Shown here in pieces: positions 8,369 to 18,417 of a DNA stretch of 35,465 bases. Numbering within the stretch: the first letter of the stretch is position 1; every line of letters begins with the position of its first letter. A program made the translations under genes and the position numbers. The notes beneath the pieces are model-generated. The model was not told where the DNA came from. It saw only the letters and a list, made by a program, of their open reading frames with translations, and did not search any database. Origin of the DNA: Opitutia bacterium (GTDB lineage: Bacteria; Verrucomicrobiota; Verrucomicrobiia; Opitutales; Opitutaceae); the NCBI GenBank assembly GCA_947467625.1, contig CANIJN010000024.1:1-35465 (forward strand), read 5' to 3'.

Positions 8369-8599
8369 TTAGATGAAGGAGACGGCAACCAGCACCGCAC
8401 CAAAGCCAGCGACAATCCCACCGGCGAGGCTCAGCTTGGCGTTGTTCTTTTGGTCGATTACGTAGGCGCGCTCATCGGATTTGCGCTTGGGCGCGGACTT
8501 GGCCGCAGCCTGCCCGAGGCGCCGAGCCCACACGAAGAAGGCAATGCCCCCGAGGATAAAGCCAAGACCAAGGGCTAAAATGGGAGTGGAGCGGCTCAT
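8369..8599 (-). CDS. Small two-helix membrane protein of unknown function inside the nuo operon
   Basis: 76 aa, not recognised as a known Nuo subunit. Two hydrophobic segments are visible: residues about 6-24 (ILALGLGFILGGIAFFVWA) and about 55-75 (LSLAGGIVAGFGAVLVAVSFI). They are joined by a basic, Lys/Arg-rich loop (SAPKRKSDERAY), which suggests a hairpin with the loop on the cytoplasmic side. It sits 24 bp after nuoG and 9 bp before nuoH, on the same strand, so it is part of the operon. NuoA has three helices and a conserved acidic loop and is normally about 120 aa; this protein is too short and lacks those features. It could be an accessory or assembly subunit of complex I in this lineage; function is not known. 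Confidence 0.8.
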   Translation of the reverse strand: MSRSTPILALGLGFILGGIAFFVWARRLGQAAAKSAPKRKSDERAYVIDQKNNAKLSLAGGIVAGFGAVLVAVSFI

Positions 8600-8623
8600 G
8601 ATGCGAGGGAAGGCGTCGGGGTG

Positions 8624-10384
8624 TTAGGAGTCGAGGGCAACCGCCGCCGCGGCGGGCTTGAAGTGGAGGGTTTCCCCTTCAACAAATGGCAACGCCGCGA
8701 ACGGCGTAGCATCGATGAGGAGACCGGTCTCGGGGACCTGGGCGTAAGACGTCATCGCGAACGCAGGGACCTCGGCTGAGATCAGTGTCCAGAGCGAACC
8801 GAGATCGGAGGCCATCGGAGCAGAGGAAGCGGCCGCCGTGAGTTTGGCGAGGACGATCAGATCGTCGGTCGCGCCCTGCGGGCCGGGGACGGCTTTGGCG
8901 AACTTCTGAAGGCGGAACTGCTGGTTCACGAACGTGCCGTTCTTCTCGAAAACAGAGAGCGTCGGGAAAACAATCTTCGCGGCTGCGCTCGTGGCGTTGG
9001 CATGCGTGCCGAGGTAAACCACGGAGACGTTCGCGAGCTGCGCGGCGGTGAGGCCGGCGGCGATGAGGTCTTCGCCGATCGAGACGACAACCTTGACTTT
9101 ACCCGCGTCGATCGACGCGGCGAGGTCGGTGAGTCCGCCGGTGCGAATCGGCGCGGCGACCGCTCCCTTGGTGGAACGCGACAAGGGGGTCGCGTCGCCA
9201 ACCTTCGGTAGTTTCGAGATCAGACCGGTCACGAGAGCGCCGCGGACGTTGGGATTGCGGTCGGCGGAGATCAGGAGCTGGTCCCCCTGCCCTACGCGAC
9301 TGACGAGCTGGGTCGAGGCCTTGAGCGCGGCGGCGAGTTTCTTCGTGAGGAATTGTTCTTCGACGGAACTCCGGCCAGAGCCAACGACGGCGATTGCGCC
9401 GGCAGAGGCGTTCATTTTAAACAGTTCGGCCGCTTGCGCCACGAGGGCGTCGAGGTGGGTGGTCGCGACGAGACGATCAGCCGCCATCACTGCTTTGAAG
9501 AGCTCGCGACCGGAGTCGGGCATCCACGTATCATTCACGTCATCGTTGCGACGCGGCGTCAGCCGGTAGATTTGGCCTTCGCGCGACCACACGACGGTGT
9601 TGGCGCCGACGGACGTCTCGGTGTCGATGCTGTTGGTCTGCTTGAGAAACCAGACGCGCATCTTGAAACGGAAATCGGTGCTCGTGAGGGCACCGACGGG
9701 GCAGATGTCGACGGTGTTGAGCGAATAGTTATTCGCGAGCTGCTTGCCGGGGAAGCACGTCAGCGTCGAATAGCTGCCGCGGTCGACAAAGCCGAGGACG
9801 TCGTCCTTCGCTATTTCCTTGGAGAAACGAATGCAGCGCGAGCAGAGGATACAGCGCTCGTCGTCGAGGGTGACGCGCGGCCCAAGCTGGGTGCGCTTCG
9901 GTTTCACATTTTTCTGTTCGACGAAACGCGAGTAGCCGCGGCCGTAGCCGGTGGATTGCTCCTGGAGTTTGCACTCGCCGGCCTGGTCGCAGATCGGGCA
10001 GTCGAGCGGGTGATTGATGAGGAGAAACTCCATCACGCCCTCGCGGGCGTCCTTGACCATGGGAGACGTCGTCTTGACGTGGAGACCGGGGGAGACGTTG
10101 GTGCCGCAGCCGATCTGGGGGCGCGGGATCCAGTTGATCTTGGGCTTACCGGTGACCGGGTCGATGATCGGCGCCTTCGTGGCGGGATCGACCGCGGGCA
10201 TACCCATTTCGATGAGACACATCCGGCAATTGCCCACAATGGTCAGCTTCGGGTGGTAGCAATAGTGAGGCACGTCGACGTTTACGAGGCGCGCGGCCTC
10301 GATGACGTTGGTGCCTTTGGGCACGGCGATCTCCCTGCCGTCGATGTTGACGGTGACGAGGTCGGGTTTGGGCGGAGCGATCAT
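8624..10384 (-). CDS. nuoG: NADH-quinone oxidoreductase subunit G
   Basis: 586 aa, iron-sulphur subunit of the NADH module. The 2Fe-2S N1b ligands are Cys42, Cys53, Cys56 and Cys93 (YCYHP, GNCRMC, IGCGT). The His-ligated N5 motif is HPLDCPICDQAGEC (His125, Cys129, Cys132, Cys138), and the next 4Fe-4S site is CILCSRC with Cys178, 181, 184 and Cys228 in DICPVGAL. The extra N7 cysteines of E. coli and Thermus NuoG are absent: the matching stretch reads SVGANTVVW. The C-terminal molybdopterin-oxidoreductase-like half is short and degenerate, as in mitochondrial 75-kDa homologues; E. coli NuoG is about 900 aa. It lies 15 bp after nuoF. Confidence 0.95.
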   Translation of the reverse strand: MIAPPKPDLVTVNIDGREIAVPKGTNVIEAARLVNVDVPHYCYHPKLTIVGNCRMCLIEMGMPAVDPATKAPIIDPVTGKPKINWIPRPQIGCGTNVSPGLHVKTTSPMVKDAREGVMEFLLINHPLDCPICDQAGECKLQEQSTGYGRGYSRFVEQKNVKPKRTQLGPRVTLDDERCILCSRCIRFSKEIAKDDVLGFVDRGSYSTLTCFPGKQLANNYSLNTVDICPVGALTSTDFRFKMRVWFLKQTNSIDTETSVGANTVVWSREGQIYRLTPRRNDDVNDTWMPDSGRELFKAVMAADRLVATTHLDALVAQAAELFKMNASAGAIAVVGSGRSSVEEQFLTKKLAAALKASTQLVSRVGQGDQLLISADRNPNVRGALVTGLISKLPKVGDATPLSRSTKGAVAAPIRTGGLTDLAASIDAGKVKVVVSIGEDLIAAGLTAAQLANVSVVYLGTHANATSAAAKIVFPTLSVFEKNGTFVNQQFRLQKFAKAVPGPQGATDDLIVLAKLTAAASSAPMASDLGSLWTLISAEVPAFAMTSYAQVPETGLLIDATPFAALPFVEGETLHFKPAAAAVALDS

Positions 10385-10399
10385 CGGAGCAGGAAAAGG

Positions 10400-11761
<1,362 letters not shown>

Positions 11762-11766
11762 GATGG

Positions 11767-12252
11767 TTAGCGTTTCTTTGCCTCGGCTTTGATCTGATCG
11801 CTGAGCTGTTTCGCTTTCGCGCAGTCGACCTTTTCGTGGAGATCGTCGTCGATGAGGACCACGGGCGCGGTGCCGCAGCTGGCGAGACACTCGACGAAAT
11901 CAATCGTCACCTCACCGCCGGGCGAGACTTCGCCGCGGTGGGTGTTGAATTCCTTTTCGAACTGCTCGCAGGTCTTGTAGCCACCTAAGAGCGCGCAAGA
12001 GAGGGTACGGCAGACTTTGATGTGACGGCGACCGATGGGCTTCTGCCGGAACATCGGGTAAAAGGTGATCACTTCCAGCACATTGATCGGCTGGAGTTCC
12101 AATTTTGCCGCGACCCACTCGCAGGTTTCCGGCGGCAAGTAGCCGACATCTTCTTGGATGAGGTGGAGCAACGGGAGCGTCGCGCTGCGCTTCACCGGGT
12201 AATGCGTGATTACCTCGTCGATGCTGTGGAGAGTGGCGGGCTTGAGATTCAT
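11767..12252 (-). CDS. nuoE: NADH-quinone oxidoreductase subunit E
   Basis: 161 aa, thioredoxin-like 2Fe-2S protein carrying cluster N1a, partner of NuoF. The four ligands are present with normal spacing: Cys81 and Cys86 in CRTLSC, Cys122 and Cys126 in CLASC. The N-terminal helical part reads LPLLHLIQEDVGYLPPET, a NuoE hallmark. The C-terminus is Lys-rich. It lies 21 bp downstream of nuoD and 5 bp upstream of nuoF. The ATG at 12250-12252 has no Shine-Dalgarno sequence. Confidence 0.95.
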   Translation of the reverse strand: MNLKPATLHSIDEVITHYPVKRSATLPLLHLIQEDVGYLPPETCEWVAAKLELQPINVLEVITFYPMFRQKPIGRRHIKVCRTLSCALLGGYKTCEQFEKEFNTHRGEVSPGGEVTIDFVECLASCGTAPVVLIDDDLHEKVDCAKAKQLSDQIKAEAKKR

Positions 12253-12273
12253 CGAGCTGGATTCGCGGAAAAC

Positions 12274-13506
12274 TTAGCGGTCGCACTCGCCCATCACGAA
12301 GTCGAGCGAGCCGAGCAACGTGACGACATCGGACATCATCGTGCCGACGCAAATTTTCGGGAGAATGGACAAATTGCAGAACGACGGGGAGCGGATCTTC
12401 ATGCGCCACGGCACGCCGCCGCCTTTGCTCACGATGAAGAAACCGAGCGCACCCTTGGGATTCTCCGCCTCGAAATAGACTTCGCCAGCCGGGATCTGCG
12501 GACCCTCGGTGACGATCATGAAATTCTGGATCAACTCCTCCATCGAGGTGAGGATTTTATCCTTGGGCGGTGCGAAAATCTTGCGGGCGTCCTTCGCATA
12601 CCAGTCGCCACCGGGGAACTTCGCGACGACCTGACGGATGATGCGTACGGCTTGGCGCATTTCTTCGCCCCGGCAGAGATAGCGGTCGTAGCAGTCGCCT
12701 TTCGAGCCGACCGGCACGTCGAACTCATACTGCTCGTAGCCCGAGTAAGGCTTGTCCTTGCGCAGATCGAGCGAGATACCCGAGCCGCGGAGATTGGGGC
12801 CGGTGAGACCGTAGGCCAGAGCGTCCGCTTTCGAGATGATGCCCACACCCACGGTGCGGTCCTGGAAAATCTTGTTCCGCGTCAGGAGCGAAAGCGTTTC
12901 TTCAAGTGCAGGCTCGAATTGGTCGCAAAACGCAATCACGCGATTCAGCCAGCCGTCCGGAATGTCGCGACTCACTCCGCCGATGCGCGTGTAGCTCGTC
13001 GTGAAACGCGCGCCAGTGAGTTCTTCGAAGAGTTTGTAGAGATGTTCGCGCTGATTGAGCGAGTGCACGAGCACACTCCACGCACCGACATCCAAGCCGA
13101 ACGCACCGAGCCCCATCAGATGCGCCGAGACCCGCGCCATTTCCGCCGTGAGCACGCGGATCGCCTGGCAACGCGCGGGCACTTCCAATTTCGCGAGCCG
13201 TTCGACCGCGATGGCGTAGGCCATATTATTGGCAAGCGGCGCGAGGTAATCCAACCGGTCCGTGTAGGGCACGAACTGGTTGTAAGTCATATTTTCAGCG
13301 ATCTTTTCGTCGCCTCGGTGGAGGTAACCGACGATGGGGTCGCACTTCGTCAGTACCTCGCCATCGAGTTCCATCTGCAGGCGCAACACCCCGTGGGTCG
13401 CCGGGTGCGACGGACCCATCGAAAGGGACATTTTCTCGGGCGCGAATTCCTGCTCGGCGCCGGCGGCTTTCGCCGCGCTGTCTGGAAAAGCAAAATCAGT
13501 GGCCAT
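12274..13506 (-). CDS. nuoD: NADH-quinone oxidoreductase subunit D
   Basis: 410 aa, 49-kDa-type subunit that forms the quinone head-group site together with NuoB. Seen: SMGPSHPATHGVLRLQMELD (residues 29-48) with the two conserved histidines (His34 and His38), YTDRLDYLAPL, LTGPNLRGSG, and the characteristic C-terminal end FVMGECDR. The family is related to the large subunit of [NiFe] hydrogenases but lacks the nickel cysteines. NuoC is a separate gene here, not fused. Gaps are 12 bp to nuoC and 21 bp to nuoE. Confidence 0.96.
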   Translation of the reverse strand: MATDFAFPDSAAKAAGAEQEFAPEKMSLSMGPSHPATHGVLRLQMELDGEVLTKCDPIVGYLHRGDEKIAENMTYNQFVPYTDRLDYLAPLANNMAYAIAVERLAKLEVPARCQAIRVLTAEMARVSAHLMGLGAFGLDVGAWSVLVHSLNQREHLYKLFEELTGARFTTSYTRIGGVSRDIPDGWLNRVIAFCDQFEPALEETLSLLTRNKIFQDRTVGVGIISKADALAYGLTGPNLRGSGISLDLRKDKPYSGYEQYEFDVPVGSKGDCYDRYLCRGEEMRQAVRIIRQVVAKFPGGDWYAKDARKIFAPPKDKILTSMEELIQNFMIVTEGPQIPAGEVYFEAENPKGALGFFIVSKGGGVPWRMKIRSPSFCNLSILPKICVGTMMSDVVTLLGSLDFVMGECDR

Positions 13507-13518
13507 GGCGTCGTTAAA

Positions 13519-14148
13519 TCAAGCTCCAGGTTTCGCGCTGCGCTCGCTCCAGCTTTCGTCTTTGGCGCGCGGCTCGGCGTCGGTGAGATTCATCTCTCCG
13601 GCGGAAGCAACGAATGGGCCACCCATCATCGGCGCGGCGATCACCTTGGCCTTCGTTTCCTCGGCGATCTCGCTATCCGGCAGCGCCGTCTCGATACCAG
13701 CGAGCGGAAATTCTTTCCGCAATGGATGGTAAGGATAGCCGTCCCACATCAAAATTCGACGAAGATCAGGATGACCCTCGAACGTGATCCCAAACATGTC
13801 GTAGGCCTCGCGCTCGTGCCAGTTGGCACCTGGCCAGAGCGACACCACGCTCGGAACCTTCGGAGCTGAATCATCACCCGTGCACGACGTGGCGACGCGA
13901 ATCGCCGCGCGCGACGTCGTGGAATAGAGGTGGTAAACCGCCGTGAACCGCGGGGAAGCCCCCTCGGCCCAGTCGATCGCCGTCACGTCTGACAACAAAT
14001 CAAACGCTCGCTCGTCGCGCAGCGACTTGAGCACCGAGATCAGCTCGCCGGTCGGCACGTCGACCGCCGGACAGTCGCTACTCAGCCGATCAGTAACCGA
14101 GGGGAACGTACCCTTGAGGGAAGTGATGGCGTCAACGGAAGCGGACAT
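13519..14148 (-). CDS. nuoC: NADH-quinone oxidoreductase subunit C
   Basis: 209 aa, 30-kDa-type subunit of the hydrophilic arm. The signature HEREAYDMFGITFEGHPDLR (matching the HWxEREVYDLxGIxFxGHPDLRRIL pattern) is clear, followed by RILMWDGYPYHPLRKEFPL. The first 60 residues are less conserved, as usual. The C-terminal tail past ETALPD is longer and charged. It lies 31 bp after nuoB and 12 bp before nuoD. The leader is AT-rich (ATTACTATTAACTATCACG) and lacks a Shine-Dalgarno sequence. Confidence 0.95.
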   Translation of the reverse strand: MSASVDAITSLKGTFPSVTDRLSSDCPAVDVPTGELISVLKSLRDERAFDLLSDVTAIDWAEGASPRFTAVYHLYSTTSRAAIRVATSCTGDDSAPKVPSVVSLWPGANWHEREAYDMFGITFEGHPDLRRILMWDGYPYHPLRKEFPLAGIETALPDSEIAEETKAKVIAAPMMGGPFVASAGEMNLTDAEPRAKDESWSERSAKPGA

Positions 14149-14179
14149 CGTGATAGTTAATAGTAATCGCTACGCCCAC

Positions 14180-14695
14180 TCAGGTAGAGGCCGTGAAGAG
14201 TTCGCTGGCCGACCGCTCGGTCTTAATCTTAGCCTGCAATTTAATGAGAGCGTCGAGCAACGCCTCAGGACGAGGAGGGCACCCGCTCACATAGACGTCC
14301 ACCGGGATAATCCGATCAACACCCTGTAAAGTAGCATAGCTGCGATACATCCCGCCCGAGCTGGCGCAGGCACCCATCGCGATGACCCACTTGGGAGAGG
14401 TCATCTGATCATAAATGCGGCGCACCACCGGAGCCATTTTATAGGTCACCGTGCCCGCGACGATCATGCAGTCGGCTTGACGAGGCGAAAAGCGCATCAC
14501 TTCAGCACCAAAACGCGCGATGTCGAAGCGCCCGTTACCCACCGCCATGAGTTCAATGGCGCAGCAGGCCAGCCCCATCGGCATCGGCCACACGGAATTC
14601 GTGCGAATCCAGTTAATCACCGCATCGGCCCGCGAAACAATGACCTCCCCCTCAATTTTGCCGTTATAAGCGAGTTCGTTGTTGGATGTGACCAT
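14180..14695 (-). CDS. nuoB: NADH-quinone oxidoreductase subunit B
   Basis: 171 aa, carrier of cluster N2, the last Fe-S centre before quinone. The ligands are seen as the tandem Cys44-Cys45 ([11 protein letters not shown]), Cys110 (MGACASSGG) and Cys139 ([11 protein letters not shown]). [20 protein letters not shown] and [10 protein letters not shown] are strongly typical. This is the first gene of the operon in the window. nuoA, which normally precedes nuoB, is not present between here and the divergent TonB-receptor gene. The ATG at 14693-14695 follows an AT-rich leader that probably holds the operon promoter. Confidence 0.96.
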   Translation of the reverse strand: MVTSNNELAYNGKIEGEVIVSRADAVINWIRTNSVWPMPMGLACCAIELMAVGNGRFDIARFGAEVMRFSPRQADCMIVAGTVTYKMAPVVRRIYDQMTSPKWVIAMGACASSGGMYRSYATLQGVDRIIPVDVYVSGCPPRPEALLDALIKLQAKIKTERSASELFTAST

Positions 14696-14965
14696 GTGGG
14701 ATGCGTGCGGCGTAAATAAAAATCCGCACCATCGTTGGCTTCACTTCTCAATCGCGCAAGACGGTTTTAAAAAATCTTCAAAACTAACCTCACAATCCGG
14801 GGAATTCAGCGTGGAAACGCTGGGCAAATGCGCCGGTTTGTCCGCGAGGCTGAGTGGGAACGTTCCGTTTCCGCGTGGACCGCAGCGTGGGTTGCCCGTC
14901 CTTGACTTTGCCGCGGTGTGCTCCGGTCCTTCGCCCTGTCTCTTACCACCCCAACCCGCTTCGTT
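14696..14965. promoter_or_regulatory. Divergent intergenic region of the nuo operon and the TonB receptor gene
   Basis: 270 bp between two divergent starts, so both promoters should lie here. An AT-rich island (about 14715-14800, with a run of A/T at 14764-14775) is close to nuoB and would suit the nuo promoter. I could not pick out a convincing -35/-10 pair; TTGTGA followed by TTTTAA at 17-bp spacing on the minus strand is possible but weak. A perfect GGAA-loop hairpin, cagcgt-ggaa-acgctg, lies at 14807-14822, and a palindrome ggaacgttcc lies at 14857-14866. Either could be an operator or RNA structure. No nuoA-like frame is present. Confidence 0.35.
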
Positions 14966-17900
14966 ATGAAATCCCCTGCTGCTCCCGCGTCCCCTCCTCA
15001 CGCTGTGTGCCGTTCGGCCGGGTTTACCCGCCACCACGCTCCCTCCGTGCGTGGACGGGTCCTCGGGCTCCTGGCTTGCGCCATCGCCTCCGCCCAGGCG
15101 CAAACCACCCCGGCCGTCGCCGCGACCGCGCCGACGACCGACGCCATCGTCCTCAGCCCGTTCTCCGTCTCTTCCGCCGGCGATGTCGGCTACTCTGCGG
15201 GCGATTCACTCGCCGCCAACCGGTTCAAGACCCGCCTGATGGATTCCGCGGCCACCGTCTCCGTCTTCACCGAGGAGTTTCTCAAAGATCTCGGTGCCAG
15301 CACGCTCGCCGAGGTGCTCGAATACGGCGTCAACTCGAACATCGACTACGACCAAAACCGGCCCGACCCCACCATGTTCTACGTCGATGCCGGCTTGCAG
15401 AACACCCGCATCAATAATCGTGGCCTGTCCGGCTCGAGCCTCACAGATTTCTTCCGCTCGCGCATGCCCGTCGATGCCTACAATACCGGCCGCTTCGATT
15501 TCGCCTCGGGCCCGAACAGCGTCCTCTTCGGCGTCGCGAATTCCGCCGGCTCGATCAACACCTCGACACTCCAGGCCGAACTCCGCAAAAATCACTATAA
15601 GTTTTCCGCCCAAGCCGGCCGGTGGTCGGACTACCGCGCGACCGTCGACACCAATGTTGTCCTCGTGCCCCAGCGCGTCGCGTTCCGCCTGCTGGGCATG
15701 CATGCGCGCAAAGATAGCTGGCGCGAATGGGACAACCGCGAGGACAACCGCCTCACCGGCTCCCTCCGCGTCGTGCCCTTCAAAAAAACCGGCACCCAAA
15801 TCGTCGGCTCCTTCGAAAAGGCCAACCTCTCCGGCATGTGGTCCGTCCCGCAGAACCTGGCCGACAACGTCTCCTTCTGGGAAACGCTCCCCGACTCCCA
15901 GCGCCTCGTCGACAACCGCGGCACCGCCGCTCTCAACGCCAACCTCGCCGCCGCTCGCGGCCTCGAACGCATCGCCGGCAACCGCCACTTCATCGTCACC
16001 AATTCCGGCGACACCTACGCCAACACCGTCGGCGGCGTTTTCGGCGGCCTGAATCTCTACACGAGCACCAGCTTCTACGAAACCGCCGCGCAGTTTAACA
16101 CCCTCGTCGGCGTCGTGCCCGGCTGGCAGCCGGCGATCTATCGCGACACGTTCCAAACGCTCCTGCCCGCGACTCCGCAAGAGGCCGCGCGCAACGGCCC
16201 TTATCAATCCAACCTCGTCTCCCCCTATGCAGTCGGCTACGGCCCCGACACCACCAACGCCAGCGACGTCGAGCGCCTCTTCCTCCGCATCGAGCAGCCG
16301 ATTGGAAAAAATCTCTTCATCGACGTCAGCTACCAGAAAGAGACCGCGATCGGCTCCGCGTTCCGCCTCGATACCCAAATCTCTGCCGATCCAAATCTCT
16401 ACATTCCCGATGCCACCGGCGGCGTGAAACCCAATCCTTTTGTCGGCCGTTACTACATTGACGGCGCGCCGCTCCGCACGATCAACACCGACAACAACGA
16501 GGCCCTGCGCGCCTCCGCGCTCTATCACCTCAACCTGAAAAAATTTGGCGATCACAAGATCCTCGCGATGTGGGAGCGCAGCGACAACACCAACTCCCAG
16601 CTCCAAGGCAATCAGGTCCTCATCAACGCCCGCACCAACGCCCCGATCGCTAGCGCCGATATCCGCAACGCCAACAACCGCGTAGACTATCGCACCTACA
16701 TCACGCCCGGCACCGACTATCGCGCGTGGTTCGCCGGCACCTTCGCGAGCAACCAGACCGTCCGCCTCAACGGCATCGACTACAAAAAGGACTTCACCGA
16801 TCGCAGCGTGTCCGGCAATAAATCCGAGGCGAAGACCTCCGTCCTCGCGACCCAGAGTTCATTCTTTGACCAGAAAGTTTTCCTCTCGCTCGGGGTTCGC
16901 CGCGACGACTACACCACCCTCACCCGCGTCGGCTCGCTGCTCACCGCCACCGATCCGCGCGTCACCTCCGGCTCGCGCTACGTCGGCGACGGCGTCCTCA
17001 CCGACCAGTATCTACCGATCAACAGCGAGACCTTCGACACCTACACCGCCGGCCTCGTCTGGCACGCGCTTCCGTTGCTCTCCGTCTTCGCGAATCAGGC
17101 GACCAATGTCGCACCCGCGATGACCAACCGCCGCGTCATCGCCAATAATTTCGATGTGCCCAATCCAGTCCAGGGCAAGGGCTATGACACCGGCGTGATG
17201 ATCCGGCTCTTCGATAATCGGTTCAACGCCCGCCTCACCACCTTCAAGGGCGAGAACCCCGGTAACCCCGTGAATCGCGTGAGCTCCGTGGTCGTCGATC
17301 ACGACCGGATCATCAGCGCGCAAATGAGCTCGATCAACCCAGCGACCGGTCGCCCGTACATTACGCCGGCGGAGGCCGCCGATAAATTTATCTATCAGAA
17401 ATCGCGCGGCGGCACCGTCGGCACCTACGGCGGCGCGCTGCTCGACGGCCTTTCCGACGATGTCACGACTGGCTACGAGGCCGACCTGAAGTTCAACCCG
17501 TCGCGCGCCTGGACCTTCACCGGCGCGTTTTCCTACACGAAGCTCGAGCGCAGCAATATCTTTTCCGATTTCGAACCGTGGTTCGCGTCGGTACGGCCCT
17601 ACCTCGAGCGCTTCGGCAATCCCGCCGGCCTCGTCGACCAGAACAACAGCCCGGTGAACATCGCGGAGCACGTCGAGCGCATGCAGCTCGCGATCGACGA
17701 CGTGCGCAACGCGGGGGCCTTCGGGTTCAACAACCGCCCCTACAAGGCAAACATGTTCACGCGTTACACCCTCGGCAGCGGCAAACTACGCGGCGTTTTC
17801 GTCGGCGGCGGTGTCCGTTGGCAGAGCCAGAATCGTGTGCAGCGCGTGGTCTCCGGTCTTTCAACCCTCGGCCGGCCCCAATACGGCGCGATCCTCTTCG

Positions 17901-18118
17901 GCCCGGAAATCCTCGAAGTGGACGGACTCCTCGGCTTCTCGGGGAAAACCGACTTCTTTGGTCAGCGCACCACGTGGCGTGTCCAACTCAACGGCTACAA
18001 CGTCCTCAACAACCGCGAAATTCAGGTGCTGCGCTATTCCGCCGACGGCACCCGCCTCTGGCGCGTAACCCCGCGCGCCCCCAGCAGCTGGCGCGTCTCC
18101 TTCTCTGTCGACCTGTGA
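14966..18118 (+). CDS. TonB-dependent outer-membrane receptor
   Basis: 1050 aa from the ATG at 14966 (MKSPAAPASP). An upstream in-frame ATG at 14918 is possible but would put 16 odd residues before the signal. A signal region with a hydrophobic core (VLGLLACAIASAQAQ) ends near residue 47. A TonB-box-like AIVLSPFSVSS follows, then the plug domain (RLMDSAATVSVFTEEFLKDL, ... GLSGSSLTDFFRSRMPVDAY ... FASGPNSVLFG), then a long beta-barrel rich in alternating Tyr/Arg/Asn. The plug reads like the receptors that are greatly expanded in Opitutaceae. The substrate is unknown. No SusD-like partner or CAZyme gene lies next to it. The last residue is Leu rather than the usual aromatic (SSWRVSFSVDL). Confidence 0.9.
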   Translation: MKSPAAPASPPHAVCRSAGFTRHHAPSVRGRVLGLLACAIASAQAQTTPAVAATAPTTDAIVLSPFSVSSAGDVGYSAGDSLAANRFKTRLMDSAATVSVFTEEFLKDLGASTLAEVLEYGVNSNIDYDQNRPDPTMFYVDAGLQNTRINNRGLSGSSLTDFFRSRMPVDAYNTGRFDFASGPNSVLFGVANSAGSINTSTLQAELRKNHYKFSAQAGRWSDYRATVDTNVVLVPQRVAFRLLGMHARKDSWREWDNREDNRLTGSLRVVPFKKTGTQIVGSFEKANLSGMWSVPQNLADNVSFWETLPDSQRLVDNRGTAALNANLAAARGLERIAGNRHFIVTNSGDTYANTVGGVFGGLNLYTSTSFYETAAQFNTLVGVVPGWQPAIYRDTFQTLLPATPQEAARNGPYQSNLVSPYAVGYGPDTTNASDVERLFLRIEQPIGKNLFIDVSYQKETAIGSAFRLDTQISADPNLYIPDATGGVKPNPFVGRYYIDGAPLRTINTDNNEALRASALYHLNLKKFGDHKILAMWERSDNTNSQLQGNQVLINARTNAPIASADIRNANNRVDYRTYITPGTDYRAWFAGTFASNQTVRLNGIDYKKDFTDRSVSGNKSEAKTSVLATQSSFFDQKVFLSLGVRRDDYTTLTRVGSLLTATDPRVTSGSRYVGDGVLTDQYLPINSETFDTYTAGLVWHALPLLSVFANQATNVAPAMTNRRVIANNFDVPNPVQGKGYDTGVMIRLFDNRFNARLTTFKGENPGNPVNRVSSVVVDHDRIISAQMSSINPATGRPYITPAEAADKFIYQKSRGGTVGTYGGALLDGLSDDVTTGYEADLKFNPSRAWTFTGAFSYTKLERSNIFSDFEPWFASVRPYLERFGNPAGLVDQNNSPVNIAEHVERMQLAIDDVRNAGAFGFNNRPYKANMFTRYTLGSGKLRGVFVGGGVRWQSQNRVQRVVSGLSTLGRPQYGAILFGPEILEVDGLLGFSGKTDFFGQRTTWRVQLNGYNVLNNREIQVLRYSADGTRLWRVTPRAPSSWRVSFSVDL

Positions 18119-18132
18119 CGCCGCCGAGCGTT

Positions 18133-18302
18133 CACCGAGCCACACCCGCGGCTTTGCTCGGTGCATGCTCCGTCTGGACTCCGTATCCACTCTTTCATAC
18201 CGGTCACAATGCTCGTTTCACGGTAATCCATTCCACGTTTCTTCTTTCAGAAACTGCCCACTGACTTCAAGGGGAGGCACGGCTGCCGTCACTGCCTTTT
18301 TC
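18133..18302 (+). terminator. Possible terminator structures after the TonB receptor gene
   Basis: Fifteen bases after the stop codon an 8-bp perfect inverted repeat is seen: caccgagc (18133-18140) and gctcggtg (18156-18163). It has no T-tract. Further on, 18276-18302 reads ggca-cggc-t-gccg-tcac-tgcc followed by ttttt, a bulged hairpin with a T-run that fits an intrinsic terminator better. Both are judged by eye only. Confidence 0.35.
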
Positions 18303-18417
18303 TCAGCGTGCGCTCCCCCGCAGACCTTCGCGAAGTTTGGCCGGTCGAACACCGGCTGCTGCGTCCCAGCGAGCTCCCCGTTGACCGCACCGCGTCCCCC
18401 GGTTTCACTGCCGCACG

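Noticed and set aside
8369-8599. The 76-aa membrane ORF considered as nuoA
   Set aside because: Only two helices and 76 residues; NuoA has three helices, about 120 residues and a conserved acidic loop, none of which is seen.
12022-13869. 615-codon open frame on the plus strand across nuoE, nuoD and nuoC
   Set aside because: It runs antisense through three intact nuo genes and shows no domain signature. High GC content makes stop codons rare.
18119-18417. Gap between the TonB receptor and the TPR gene considered for a riboswitch or tRNA
   Set aside because: No cloverleaf or known riboswitch core could be recognised; only terminator-like hairpins were seen.
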